A stretch of DNA of 64,000 nucleotides, taken from contig NZ_CP013234.1 of NCBI RefSeq assembly GCF_001584185.1, positions 2,666,001-2,730,000 on the forward strand, given 5' to 3'. The position numbers and the translations under genes are program-made. Positions 35,453 through 43,683 of this stretch are shown here, in pieces. The notes beneath the pieces were generated by a model. That model had not been told where the DNA came from and searched no databases. It was given only the letters and a program-made list of their open reading frames with translations. This stretch comes from Collimonas pratensis (GTDB taxonomy: Bacteria; Pseudomonadota; Gammaproteobacteria; Burkholderiales; Burkholderiaceae_D). The stretch's first letter is position 1; each line of letters opens with the position of its first letter.

Positions 35453-35839
35453 TCATTGGCCGGCAGGCGGTTGCCAGAGCTCTACCTTGTTTCCTTCCGG
35501 GTCGATGACCCAGGCAAATTTGCCATACTCGGACTCATCGATCTTTTCGAGCACCTTGCAACCTTCTTCCCGCAAGACTTTAACCAATCCGTGAAGGTCT
35601 TCGACCCTGTAGTTGATCATGAAGGATGCGGTGCTGGGAGCAAACTGATCGCTTTCTAACGAGCCGACTGACCATACGGTTGTTCCGGCAACCGGTTTGC
35701 CGTCGCCGTCGGCCCAGGTGAACGCCGTGCCGCCCCATCCTTGGACATCGATTCCCAGGTGCCGCTTATACCAAGCCTGCAGCGCCGGAGCGTCGTTGGC
35801 TTTGAAGAAAATGCCGCCTATGCCTGTGACTCGCTTCAT
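35453..35839 (-). CDS. VOC-family glyoxalase-like protein
   Basis: A 128-residue protein beginning MKRVTGIGGIFFKANDAPALQ, with the conserved GGIFFKA-D-x3-L-x-WY-x-HLGI pattern, FEWAD-like FTWADGDGK, and SFMINYRVEDLHGLVKVLREEGCKVLEKIDESEYGKFAWVIDPEGNKVELWQP interrupted only by normal VOC loops. Such proteins bind a divalent metal in a beta-alpha-beta-beta-beta repeat. Substrate unknown. GGAGG stands 5-9 bases before ATG 35839 on the minus strand. The frame extending to 35983 is not used. It converges on the MFS gene, with 39 bases between the ends. Confidence 0.85.
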   Translation of the reverse strand: MKRVTGIGGIFFKANDAPALQAWYKRHLGIDVQGWGGTAFTWADGDGKPVAGTTVWSVGSLESDQFAPSTASFMINYRVEDLHGLVKVLREEGCKVLEKIDESEYGKFAWVIDPEGNKVELWQPPAGQ

Positions 35840-36122
35840 GAAACCTCCGAGGTGGAGCGGTGGTGAGATAAATAATGTTTTCTGCAGCCTGGCTATAAAT
35901 ATACACCCTGAAATTTGCCACACATCAGCTAGTCTGCAAAAAATCCTGCGGCAAGCTGGCGAAGGTTTCGACGGTGCTAACAAAGAGCCAGGCGGGGCGC
36001 TAGCTTCTGCAATCGATTAACCGCCTTACATCGAGGATTCCGCAAATCTGCACTATCGGCCGCAAGCGGTCATAATTTGGGATGCGGCGAATGGCCGCTG
36101 CAACCTTTAACGGAAAAATCTC

Positions 36123-36530
36123 ATGACAGACCGCGAATTGATCATCCCTCCGGCGATGCAAGGTATCGTCGAGCGCACAGGCTACGTGCCGGCGGTGAGG
36201 GTCGGCGCCACCGTATTCTGCGCCGGGCAGATCGGGCGCACCGCCGACCTCGAAGTGATCGCCGATCCCGAGGCGCAGTTCCTGGCATGCTGGGAAAATC
36301 TGCGCGTAGTGCTGCAAGCGGCCGGCTGTACTTTTGAGGAGGTTGTAGATATGACCACCTACCATGTGCAGATGAGTTAGCACATGCCGGCATTCCGCGA
36401 AGTAAAGAATCGGGTTTTCCCGCGCGGCACATGCGCATGGACCGCAGTAGGCGTGTCCGAACTTGCCCTGCCGGGCTTGCTGGCCGAGATCAAGTGCGTG
36501 GCTGTGAAGCGAGATTCGGCTGCTGCGTGA
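36123..36530 (+). pseudogene. RidA-family gene with in-frame amber codon
   Basis: The frame starts MTDRELIIPPAMQGIVERTGY and carries FCAGQIGRTADLEVIADPEAQFLACWENL, typical of RidA/YjgF enamine deaminase-like proteins. TAG occurs at 36378-36380. The same frame then continues with HMPAFREVKNRVFPRGTCAWTAVGVSELALPGLLAEIKCVAV, the family's C-terminal half with its conserved Arg and the final E-I-x-x-A, to TGA 36528-36530. GAG to TAG is the simplest change. The product would lack the active-site arginine, so the gene is probably dead unless the codon is read through. Confidence 0.85.
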
Positions 36531-36745
36531 TCGTCTGCAAACGGCCAAAGCCGACTGTCAAGCTTCTGCTCCAAACCGGCCATTCCCTCAGATGTGCCAT
36601 GGGCTTGATTGAGCAGGTGCGTTGAGTGAAGCGACGGATTGACGCATTTGCTGGATTTGTTGTTCGTTCACACTGGCACAAGTCATAGCGACGGAACCGA
36701 ACATAGTGCCGTTAATGGCGCCGATTTTTCATCTAGGAGCATTCA

Positions 36746-37687
36746 TTGTTGAAAATAATACTGTTGGCAATCTTCACTTCCTTTCTCGTTACAGGATGCG
36801 TGGGGACCGGGCCACTTGTAACAAATGCCACCAACATCTCATCTAAAGTCGCTGCAATTGGTGGATTGCCAAAATCAGTTCATATCAAAGGTATTTCGGA
36901 CGATGGATCTGTGGTTGTTGGCCAATTCAGAAATAATCAAGCACCGCACAATTGGCAAATCTTCCGCTACACGCGATCCAATGGAATCGAAAATCTCGGA
37001 ACAATGGGAGGAAAAGACATTGCAAATGTCTGTATTTCTGCTGATGGTTTAGTGATTGCGGGAAGTTTTTATAATAAAAATGATGGTAGTCATATCTTCC
37101 GCTATACGCATTCAAATGAATTTCAAGACCTCGGTACAATGGGGCAAAAATCAATATCAGTAAATGGAGTTTCCGCAGATGGTTCAGTGATCGTTGGAAG
37201 TTTTCTATATTCACTAACTCCGGAAAATACTTCGCGTTATCATGCCTTCAGATATTCTCAATCAAAGGGATTTGAAGACCTTAGTAGTTTTGGTGCGGAG
37301 TCCGCTTTCGCCCAAGGTGTTTCGGCTAACGGCTCACTAATTGTGGGAAATTTCCATGTGACAGGCGGTAGTGACCATGCTTTTGTATATTCTCGTGCCG
37401 ATGGTGTGCAAGACATTGGTGCAATAGGAGGGGTAGCGGCTTTCGCCACAGGCATTTCAAATAATGGTTCTGTGATTGTTGGCAAGTATTTCGGAGCATT
37501 TAACTTCCATCTATATTCGTACTACAACCATGCCTTTATTTATACAAAAACTGGGGGAGTTAAAAAACTTGGCGCACTGAGTGGGGAATCAGCAGAGGCG
37601 CATAGTATTTCTCCAGATGGAACCACTTTCAACGGGAGTTATATAGATTCCGATGGTGAGTCCTATGCCTATTCGGCAAAGATATGA
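36746..37687 (+). CDS. HAF-repeat lipoprotein, AT-rich
   Basis: A 313-residue protein with a lipoprotein signal (TSFLVTGC, Cys18). At least six imperfect repeats of about 40-45 residues follow, each with G-x-S-x-DGSVIVGxF and HAFRYxxxxGxxDLGxxG. These are the extracellular HAF repeats, likely forming a beta-propeller on the cell surface. Start is TTG 36746 or TTG 36749, with AGGAG at 36735-36739. Base composition is far more AT-rich than its surroundings, a mark of transfer. It is not obviously linked to neighbours. Ligand and role unknown. Confidence 0.75.
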   Translation: MLKIILLAIFTSFLVTGCVGTGPLVTNATNISSKVAAIGGLPKSVHIKGISDDGSVVVGQFRNNQAPHNWQIFRYTRSNGIENLGTMGGKDIANVCISADGLVIAGSFYNKNDGSHIFRYTHSNEFQDLGTMGQKSISVNGVSADGSVIVGSFLYSLTPENTSRYHAFRYSQSKGFEDLSSFGAESAFAQGVSANGSLIVGNFHVTGGSDHAFVYSRADGVQDIGAIGGVAAFATGISNNGSVIVGKYFGAFNFHLYSYYNHAFIYTKTGGVKKLGALSGESAEAHSISPDGTTFNGSYIDSDGESYAYSAKI

Positions 37688-37814
37688 GTACGATATTTGA
37701 GCTCGCCGATGACGCAATTCGGCCAGGAACAGCCGGTTGCCATGCAATTTCAATTTTTTACATCAGATCTAACGTAGCCGAATATTTTTAGGCATTTTCT
37801 ATAAAAGCGACTCT

Positions 37815-38456
37815 ATGAATAAGTTCCTTGCTACGTGTGCGCTTTTGTTTGTATCTACTGCAGCTTTTGGATATGAAAAGGGGTCGTTGCTTCACGAAGA
37901 TGTAACGAGGGTGAATGCCGCTTTATCAAAGCTTCTTCCCGAGGATTCTGTTTCTTATCAAATCGACGTTGAAAAATCCGGTTGCGATTTTAATGTGTGC
38001 ACATCGGTGGTGAAAAGATATGCGAATTTTAGTTTGCGTATCAGCGCAGCAGATACATCCTTTCCACGAAAAAAATGGATCTCCTGTGGAGTCGACCCTG
38101 GAAAAATTATCTGGAAGTGTGCTCCTGGAGCATCTACGATTGATGTCCCTGAGATGTTCGATCATAGTATTCGAATTTCGGAAGGTATCGATGATGCGAC
38201 GATTGTTCGCCTTTTGAAATTTCTAAGATCGGAGTGTTTTTCTGAGCAACTAGCAAGGCTAGACGAGACGAAAAACAAGCCACCATATTGGGCGCGCGGA
38301 AAATTTCCCGTATCTAATATCGAGTTGAGTAAAGGGCAGTATGAAATAGACGTTCCATTTTCTTGGCTTACTGATGCGATTTATACTATTGCCCCAAATG
38401 ATCAAGGTGGGTCCTGCGATTTTTTAATCATCAAATTTGCACAGAGGGTTTTCTGA
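37815..38456 (+). CDS. Unknown secreted protein, AT-rich
   Basis: A 213-residue protein with a signal peptide (MNKFLATCALLFVSTAAFGYE, cut near residue 20). The mature part has six cysteines (C57, C62, C92, C102, C141 and one near the C-terminus), suggesting disulfides in the periplasm or outside. I recognise no family. The gene is as AT-rich as the HAF-repeat gene 127 bases upstream, and both probably arrived together. Immediately downstream the sequence changes to a duplicated fragment of the JmjC-like gene, so the 3' part may lie at a junction and the true C-terminus could be altered. Confidence 0.55.
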   Translation: MNKFLATCALLFVSTAAFGYEKGSLLHEDVTRVNAALSKLLPEDSVSYQIDVEKSGCDFNVCTSVVKRYANFSLRISAADTSFPRKKWISCGVDPGKIIWKCAPGASTIDVPEMFDHSIRISEGIDDATIVRLLKFLRSECFSEQLARLDETKNKPPYWARGKFPVSNIELSKGQYEIDVPFSWLTDAIYTIAPNDQGGSCDFLIIKFAQRVF

Positions 38457-38545
38457 CGGTCCTGATGAAATACTTTGTTGGGTACATACCAACTTTCGGG
38501 AAATGCCATCAACCACCAGCGAATCGAAGTCGGGCAATCGCAACT

Positions 38546-38887
38546 TGGCCCGCCAGGCAGCACTGGTCGAATGCATCATGCAGCCCGGTGAGCTTCTGTA
38601 TGTGCCGGCCGGCTGGTACCATCAGGTTCGCGCGCTGACTTTTTCGCTGTCGGCCAATCGCTGGGCCAGGGCGTTGCCGTTGGCGTTGAATGGAGACGCT
38701 ACACTGAAGGTCGGCTAAGTTGATCTAAGCCGTCCGCTCCAGACCATTTTCATGCAGGTCGATGGGGCTGGATTTTGAGCGCTCGCACGACCTGGCTGCA
38801 GCGACTGGATGGTCAAATTTCCTTCGGGCTATCCTTGCAGGTTGGTGAGGAGAATCATCTTTAGCATATCTCAATCTGCCATCGCAA
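38546..38887 (+). repeat. Decayed, internally deleted copy of the JmjC-like locus
   Basis: Bases 38546-38810 are nearly identical to 43347-43630. They encode the last 57 residues of the JmjC-like protein (ARQAALVECIMQPGELLYV onward, stop 38716-38718) and its 3' flank. At 38811 the sequence jumps to a 77-base match to 44881-44957, just upstream of the lectin-fold gene. Copy A thus lacks about 1.25 kb, including that whole gene. An apparent ORF from 38437 is only this remnant fused to unrelated sequence. No function expected. Confidence 0.85.
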
Positions 38888-38986
38888 TCACCGCTTACAA
38901 AAAATCGACGATACGGCCGACTCCTGGCAGCGTCAATTATTCAGGCCGCTAGTGCAGCATTAGTTATCAGGGACTAGCTACAGAAA

Positions 38987-39107
38987 GTCGCTGCCAACAC
39001 GCTGTACATCGCGCCAGGCAGCCCGTGGGAGAACGGCTACTGCGAGTCCTTCAGCGGAAAACTCCGTGATGAATTTCTGAACGGAGAGATCTTTCACAGC
39101 CTCAGGT
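38987..39107 (+). mobile_element. IS3-family transposase remnant
   Basis: Translating from 38987 gives [20 protein letters not shown] then [20 protein letters not shown], the DDE-domain segment of IS3-group OrfB with the catalytic Glu in the [10 protein letters not shown] context. Only about 40 residues survive. No start, no left end and no terminal inverted repeats are visible. The surrounding 38888-39180 contains no other gene. It marks a former insertion or recombination site next to nadC. Confidence 0.8.
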
Positions 39108-39180
39108 GTATTCCGGGATCGGCTAGGAAGTCGCGGCGGAACTGTTGCGGGCGTTTTTCAAAGAGTGCCGCCAGGCGGGC

Positions 39181-40041
39181 TTACACCAGCTCAAAATCCA
39201 GTCCGATATCTACCGCCGGGGCGCTTTGCATCAGCCGCCCGACCGAGACGTAATCCACACCGCTCGCCGCGATCGCGGCGATCGTATCGAGCCGCACTCC
39301 ACCCGAAGCCTCCGTCGCCGCACGCCCGGCCACCAACGTCACTGCCTCGGCCAGCATTGCCTGCGACATATTGTCGAGCAGGATTTGGGTGGCGCCAGCC
39401 ACGATCGCCGGCTCGATCTGGTCGAGTCGATCGACTTCGCAGATGATCCGCTCCACGCCTGCCACCTTCGCGCGCGCCACCGCCGGCCCGACGCCGCCCG
39501 CCACCGCGACATGGTTGTCCTTGATCAGCACCGCATCCCACAGCCCCATGCGGTAATTGGTCGCGCCGCCCATCCGCGTCGCGTATTTTTCAAGCACGCG
39601 CAGGCCGGGGATGGTCTTGCGGGTGTCGAGCAGGGTGGCGTGGCCGTTCATGGCATCGACATAGGCGCGCGTCATTGTCGCGATGCCCGAGAGGTGCTGC
39701 ACGGTGTTGAGCGCGCTGCGCTCGGCGGTGAGCAGAGCACGGGCGTTGCCGGCGATCCGCATCAACGCGGTGCCAGGCGTGACGCTCTGGCCGTCCTGCA
39801 CGAGCATTTCGATCGTACACGCCGGATCGAGATGACGGAAGAACGCGGCGGCCAGCGGCAGACCGGCGACGGTGATCGCTTCGCGGCTGTCCATCACCCC
39901 GGCAAAGCGCGCATCGGCAGGGATGACGCTCTCGGCGGTGACGTCGTGGCCGCCGCCAGGGAGGCCTACGCCGAGATCTTCAGCGAGCGTAGCGTGGACA
40001 AAGGCACTGAGGTTGAAACCTAAGAGGGTGAATGCATTCAT
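39181..40041 (-). CDS. nadC: Nicotinate-nucleotide pyrophosphorylase (carboxylating)
   Basis: A 286-residue quinolinate phosphoribosyltransferase. Motifs in order: [69 protein letters not shown] with the catalytic [20 protein letters not shown], and [15 protein letters not shown]. It converts quinolinate and PRPP to nicotinate mononucleotide and CO2 in NAD synthesis. No nadA or nadB is near, so it is separated from the pathway and probably an extra or acquired copy. The opening resembles alphaproteobacterial NadC to my eye. It sits directly beside the IS3 remnant, between two copies of the duplicated segment. Confidence 0.88.
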   Translation of the reverse strand: MNAFTLLGFNLSAFVHATLAEDLGVGLPGGGHDVTAESVIPADARFAGVMDSREAITVAGLPLAAAFFRHLDPACTIEMLVQDGQSVTPGTALMRIAGNARALLTAERSALNTVQHLSGIATMTRAYVDAMNGHATLLDTRKTIPGLRVLEKYATRMGGATNYRMGLWDAVLIKDNHVAVAGGVGPAVARAKVAGVERIICEVDRLDQIEPAIVAGATQILLDNMSQAMLAEAVTLVAGRAATEASGGVRLDTIAAIAASGVDYVSVGRLMQSAPAVDIGLDFELV

Positions 40042-40255
40042 GCCGTGACCTTATAGAAAATGAAAAGATTATGCAGGGCCTTACAGGCCGCCGGCACCGC
40101 AAACCTACAGCCGAATGTCTATCCAGCATGACCAACCAACTTTAATGCAGTAAGGCCGCTTCAGAGCCCGGATGTCGGCTTTGAGTCGAAGAATCACCGT
40201 AGCTCGATGGTCGCCAGGGGCTGAGTAGAGTCGGTCAACAGGGCCTAGGTAGATG

Positions 40256-40588
40256 TTATTTATTTGCACTACGTAGCGCCGCGGCCCAACTCTCGACCCA
40301 GTCTCCCAAGGGATCGAACAGTTCCAATAGTTTTCCGCCGCGTTTAGTAAGTTGGTAACCAGTGTCGCAAGTTTCAACAATCAGAGCTTCGCGCAATTCT
40401 GCTAGTCGGCCGTTGAGCACTGACGGCGACATATCGTCGCAGCGTGCCTGTAGTTCGCGGAACACCATTGGGCCCTCGCGCAGTTCCCAAATCACGCGTA
40501 GCACCCAGCGGCGGCCGAGCAGGTCGAGCAAAGCCATGATTGGCTTGCCGGTTTTGGAACCACGAACGGGTTTATCGATGAGTGCCAT
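40256..40588 (-). CDS. HxlR-family winged-helix regulator
   Basis: A 110-residue regulator. ALLDLLGRRWVLRVIWELREGPMVFRELQAR is the HxlR DNA-binding core, followed by MSPSVLNGRLAELREALIVE and the wing TGYQLTKRGG. HxlR proteins are small dimers that control neighbouring genes, often in response to electrophiles or quinones, though this one has no cysteine in the usual N-terminal position. It is divergent from an AhpD-like gene 58 bases away, with a perfect palindrome between them, and likely controls it. The 214-base gap to nadC holds nothing recognised. Confidence 0.88.
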   Translation of the reverse strand: MALIDKPVRGSKTGKPIMALLDLLGRRWVLRVIWELREGPMVFRELQARCDDMSPSVLNGRLAELREALIVETCDTGYQLTKRGGKLLELFDPLGDWVESWAAALRSANK

Positions 40589-40605
40589 GTTGCGCTACTA
40601 AATTA

Positions 40606-40620
40606 GAAGCATTATGCTTC
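40606..40620. promoter_or_regulatory. HxlR operator candidate
   Basis: GAAGCATTATGCTTC is a perfect 15-base inverted repeat centred between the divergent HxlR (40588) and AhpD-like (40647) starts. Flanking CTAC and GTAGCAAC extend the dyad symmetry imperfectly. Its size and position suit an HxlR dimer site. Confidence 0.6.
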
Positions 40621-40646
40621 GTTTATCGTAGCAACTGGAGTCCTAC

Positions 40647-41201
40647 ATGTCAACACCCCGTATACAAGCCCTTAATCCGCCCTACGCTGATGGTGTGCAG
40701 CAGGAATTCGATCGCATCATGCCGCCCGGCATTCCGCCGCTGAAATTGTTCCGCACCGTAGGACAAAATCCGCGTGTACTGTCGCGCATGATCGCAGGCA
40801 GCCTACTCGACAAGGGCAGCATTTCAGTACGCGCCAGAGAGATCATGATTCTACGAACCTGCGCGTTGTGTGGGGCCGAGTACGAATGGGGCGTACATGT
40901 TGCGGCCTTTAGCACCAAGGCGGGATTCACTCCGACACAGGTTGCTGCCACTGTGCATGAGGATACCCAAGCGTGGCCAGCTCAAGATTCCGTGCTGATC
41001 CGGCTTGCGAATGCACTGCATGCGACCAGCAGCGTCGACGACACTCTGTGGGCCGAACTGAAAACGTTTTACACCGACGAGCAGCTTATCGAGCTAGTGA
41101 TGCTTGCCGGTTTATATCACGCGGTGTCCTACATCGTGAACACGACAAAGCTGGAACTTGAGACCGCCGCGCCTCATTTTGATAATTACGCCAACAACTA
41201 A
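40647..41201 (+). CDS. Carboxymuconolactone decarboxylase family protein
   Basis: A 184-residue protein. REIMILRTCALCGAEYEWGVHVAAFSTKAGFT contains the CMD motif C-x2-C-x6-H in the characteristic setting E-x3-LRT-x-x-L-C-x2-EYEW-x-H, and the C-terminal helices carry ELVMLAGLYHAVSYIVNTT. Family members include peroxidases and gamma-carboxymuconolactone decarboxylase. The EYEW subgroup is mostly uncharacterised. CTGGAG precedes ATG 40647. Paired with the divergent HxlR regulator, it may serve in detoxification of an inducing compound. Confidence 0.85.
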   Translation: MSTPRIQALNPPYADGVQQEFDRIMPPGIPPLKLFRTVGQNPRVLSRMIAGSLLDKGSISVRAREIMILRTCALCGAEYEWGVHVAAFSTKAGFTPTQVAATVHEDTQAWPAQDSVLIRLANALHATSSVDDTLWAELKTFYTDEQLIELVMLAGLYHAVSYIVNTTKLELETAAPHFDNYANN

Positions 41202-41377
41202 TCGACGGACGCATGTTTATGGTGCGTTGAGCGGCCGCTATCCGGAGCAGATTTCAACCTCTCGACAGTCCGCATCGGATCGATAGCTGCCGCTAGCTTT
41301 TGACCAAAAACGCGCGGCCAACTATCGCCTACAAACAGGTTTCTGTTCAAAGGTTTCTGCGCCTTATTCATCGTTGA

Positions 41378-41905
41378 TTACTGCGCCGCATGAGCGAGGA
41401 AACTGGCGGAGCGGGAAGTACGCAGCAAGATCGCGAATACCAATACATGGGTCCAAAGCAGGAGCGGAACGCCGACGGTCGGGATAAACCAGGCGCCAGC
41501 GAGCGTGGCCGGGTCGATGCCTACGCCGATCACGCCTTGGTAGAAGGCGAATAAAAGGTCGGCAAAACCCCACACGTTGAACGCCCAAATCGCGATGCGC
41601 GAGTAGCGGCCTGATCCCATCAGCAGAGCCACCCAGGCCAGCGCCATTGCCAGCAGATCGCCGTACGCCGCGGGCGCGGCGAATCCTGCCGCAAGGCTTG
41701 GCGCGACGACGCCCGGCACGATGAAGGCCAAGCCTATAAACCGGAACATGTGCAGGTGCAGAATAGGGCGTACCGCCGCGTGCAGGGGGAGCTCGCGCAG
41801 GCGCGGCCAGACATAGTTAAGGAAGAATGCTCCCCAGGCGAGCAAGCCGAAGGCAACGCTCGCCGCAAAGGGAAGTAGGGTTGCAAGGTTTCTGACGGGT
41901 TCCAT
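41378..41905 (-). CDS. Small multi-pass membrane protein of unknown function
   Basis: A 175-residue protein with five likely membrane segments (about 8-30, 45-70, 75-95, 100-125 and 140-165). MEPVRNLATLLPFAASVAFGLL starts the mature reading and LHLHMFRFIGLAFIVPGVV is a conserved-looking centre. I cannot assign a family. ATG 41905 has GGAGG 5 bases upstream, so the frame extending to 41980 is rejected. It is divergent from an HxlR-type regulator with clear operator dyads between, so it is probably the regulated target. The 176-base gap on its downstream side shows no gene. Confidence 0.7.
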   Translation of the reverse strand: MEPVRNLATLLPFAASVAFGLLAWGAFFLNYVWPRLRELPLHAAVRPILHLHMFRFIGLAFIVPGVVAPSLAAGFAAPAAYGDLLAMALAWVALLMGSGRYSRIAIWAFNVWGFADLLFAFYQGVIGVGIDPATLAGAWFIPTVGVPLLLWTHVLVFAILLRTSRSASFLAHAAQ

Positions 41906-42025
41906 ACTAGCCTCCAGCAAAAATGTTTTCGGCATAGGCGCCGGTGAGCGACGCTTGTTCTTGCGCGGCCACCGGTGCATGGCTTACGCCAATCCCTTGC
42001 CGCTGCCGGGGCGACTAAGGATTTT

Positions 42026-42064
42026 CACTTGCAAAACACAAGTGCAAACTTGCATTTTGCAAGT
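42026..42064. promoter_or_regulatory. Tandem dyads between membrane protein and HxlR gene
   Basis: CACTTG-7-CAAGTG (42026-42044) is followed by ACTTGCA-TTT-TGCAAGT (42048-42064), two overlapping-type inverted repeats sharing the ACTTGCA core. They lie between the divergent starts at 41905 and 42137 and are good candidates for two HxlR dimers. Confidence 0.6.
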
Positions 42065-42136
42065 ATTTTGGATAAAGTCAAGCCATGGACGATAAAAAAC
42101 CGGCTCCGCCCCGGCGGCCGTTGCCAGGGAGTTTCC

Positions 42137-42553
42137 TTGCCACGCGCTAAGCAGGGCGCTGCCCACTCACAAAACGCCGCAAGCCCGGCGCAAAACCAGA
42201 AGCGCCGCTCGGTGTGCCCGGTCGCATGCACCTTGGACCTGTTAGGGGACAAGTGGACGCTGCTTGTGGTTCGAGATCTGCTGCACGGCAAGTCGCATTT
42301 CAAGGAGTTCCTGGCGTCGCCGGAGGGAATCGCAACCAATATCCTTGCCGAGCGGCTCGCGCGGCTTGCCGCCAACGGCCTGATCGAACGCTGTCCATCT
42401 GGCGATACCGTCGGCAAGGAAGGCTATCGATTGACTGAGAAAGGACTTTCGCTGCGTGCGTTGATGGCCCAGATCAGGAGCTGGGGACTGGATCACATTG
42501 ATGGAACGGATGCGCGGCTGCAGGCGGATGGCTCGATAACCCTATCTAACTGA
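42137..42553 (+). CDS. HxlR-family winged-helix regulator
   Basis: A protein of about 138 residues. CPVACTLDLLGDKWTLLVVRDLLHGKSHFKEF is the HxlR core with a cysteine pair near the start, which in YodB/HypR relatives senses thiol-reactive compounds. GIATNILAERLARLAANGLIE and EGYRLTEKGLSL complete the winged helix. The frame is open from 41975, but TTG 42137 has AGGGAG 5 bases upstream and starts beyond the operator dyads, so I prefer it. Probably represses itself and the divergent membrane protein. Confidence 0.8.
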   Translation: MPRAKQGAAHSQNAASPAQNQKRRSVCPVACTLDLLGDKWTLLVVRDLLHGKSHFKEFLASPEGIATNILAERLARLAANGLIERCPSGDTVGKEGYRLTEKGLSLRALMAQIRSWGLDHIDGTDARLQADGSITLSN

Positions 42554-42575
42554 GCAGCTATGGAAAAATGGAAAT

Positions 42576-42764
42576 ATGAAAAATCCGCTAGCCGCTAATA
42601 ATCAAGAGCAGCCAGAGGCAGGTCCGTCATCACGATTGCTGCCACCACGGCCGTCAACGACGTCGATGACGCCGGAGGAGGCCATTGCCAAAAAACAGGC
42701 GCGAGAACGCAGGGATGCGTTGGTGCGCGGGTCACTTCAATACAGGAAATGCGTGAATCGATAA
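42576..42764 (+). CDS. Small hypothetical protein
   Basis: A possible 62-residue protein with a Pro/Ser-rich first half and a basic helical second half (PEEAIAKKQARERRDALVRG). It overlaps the start of the JmjC-like gene by 16 bases, which could couple translation, since that gene has a poorly spaced ribosome site. The Shine-Dalgarno sequence here is weak, and no family is recognised. Confidence 0.35.
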   Translation: MKNPLAANNQEQPEAGPSSRLLPPRPSTTSMTPEEAIAKKQARERRDALVRGSLQYRKCVNR

Positions 42765-43519
42765 AGTGTGCCGGGCGCGAGCTTCCAACCATTTCTGTAG
42801 TGCCGCGCATGGGGCCGCTCGACGCCGCAGGGTTTCGCGCGCGTGCAGCAGAAGGCCTGCCATTCATTATCACCGGGCTGGTCGGCAAGTGGCCATTGTC
42901 CGCGCTTACGCCACAAACGCTGCGCGACCACTTTGGCGAACTTCGGGTGCGCGCCAGGGTGGGCGACTATATCAATACCGCTTTCGCGCCTGATCGGGCG
43001 ATGCAGGGCATGTCGCTGCTGGCCTATCTTGAGCTGGTCGCCGATAACACGCAGGAGCTGCCGCCGTACCTGGGCAATCTGGAGCTGCGTGAATTGAACA
43101 GGCTGTGCTACTGGCCAGCCTATTTCAAGAAAATGGGTCCGCCACGCTTCTGGCTTGGTCCCGCCGGAACGGTGACCCCACTGCATTGCGACTATGACGA
43201 CAATATTTTTGCGCAGATCTGGGGCAGCAAACGTATTTTCCTGGCGCCGCCGCATCATGACGAATTCCTTTATCCGCGCGAGGCCAACGCCATCCTGTTC
43301 GGCTCGCCGTTTGACCCAGAGGCGCCGGATTTCGAGAAATTCCCGCTGGCCCGCCAGGCAACACTGGTCGAATGCATCATGCAGCCCGGTGAGCTTCTGT
43401 ATGTGCCGGCCGGCTGGTACCACCAGGTTCGCGCGCTGACTTTTTCGCTGTCGGCCAACCGCTGGGCCAGGGCGCTGCCGTTGGCGTTGAATGGAGACGC
43501 TTCGCTGAAGGCTGGCTAA
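42749..43519 (+). CDS. JmjC/cupin_8-like Fe(II)/2-oxoglutarate oxygenase
   Basis: A 256-residue protein of the cupin-like JmjC group. LHCDYDDNIFAQIWGSKRIFL gives the metal ligands His146 and Asp148 and the following Lys/Arg region. PGELLYVPAGWYHQVR gives the third ligand His225. GLPFIITGLVGKWPLSAL is the usual N-terminal start. Relatives hydroxylate protein or small-molecule targets. A 3' portion is duplicated at 38546. ATG 42749 is assumed, with AGGA only two bases before it, so coupling to the small upstream frame or a start at 42809 is possible. The next gene converges on it. Confidence 0.82.
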   Translation: MRESIKCAGRELPTISVVPRMGPLDAAGFRARAAEGLPFIITGLVGKWPLSALTPQTLRDHFGELRVRARVGDYINTAFAPDRAMQGMSLLAYLELVADNTQELPPYLGNLELRELNRLCYWPAYFKKMGPPRFWLGPAGTVTPLHCDYDDNIFAQIWGSKRIFLAPPHHDEFLYPREANAILFGSPFDPEAPDFEKFPLARQATLVECIMQPGELLYVPAGWYHQVRALTFSLSANRWARALPLALNGDASLKAG

Positions 43520-43630
43520 GCTGATCGAAATCGTCCGCTCCCGGCCATTTTCATGCACGTCGATGAGCGTTGGATTTTGAGAGGTCGCATGACCTGGCCG
43601 CAGCCTTTGCATGGCAGTGGCGACTGGATC
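43347..43630 (+). repeat. Parent sequence of the duplicated segment (left module)
   Basis: This stretch, the last third of the JmjC-like gene plus its 3' flank, matches 38546-38810. Identity is high through the stop and then drops in the flank, where the earlier copy lacks about 17 bases. The two copies are direct repeats about 4.8 kb apart enclosing nadC and both HxlR units. Confidence 0.85.
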
Positions 43631-43683
43631 AACTGGATCGGGCCAACTGCGCAAACAAGGAGCATTGTCTCCGTTATTGCGCG

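Noticed and set aside
39145..40023. Plus-strand frame antisense to nadC
   Set aside because: NadC motifs are unmistakable on the minus strand. The antisense product is Arg/His-rich shadow sequence.
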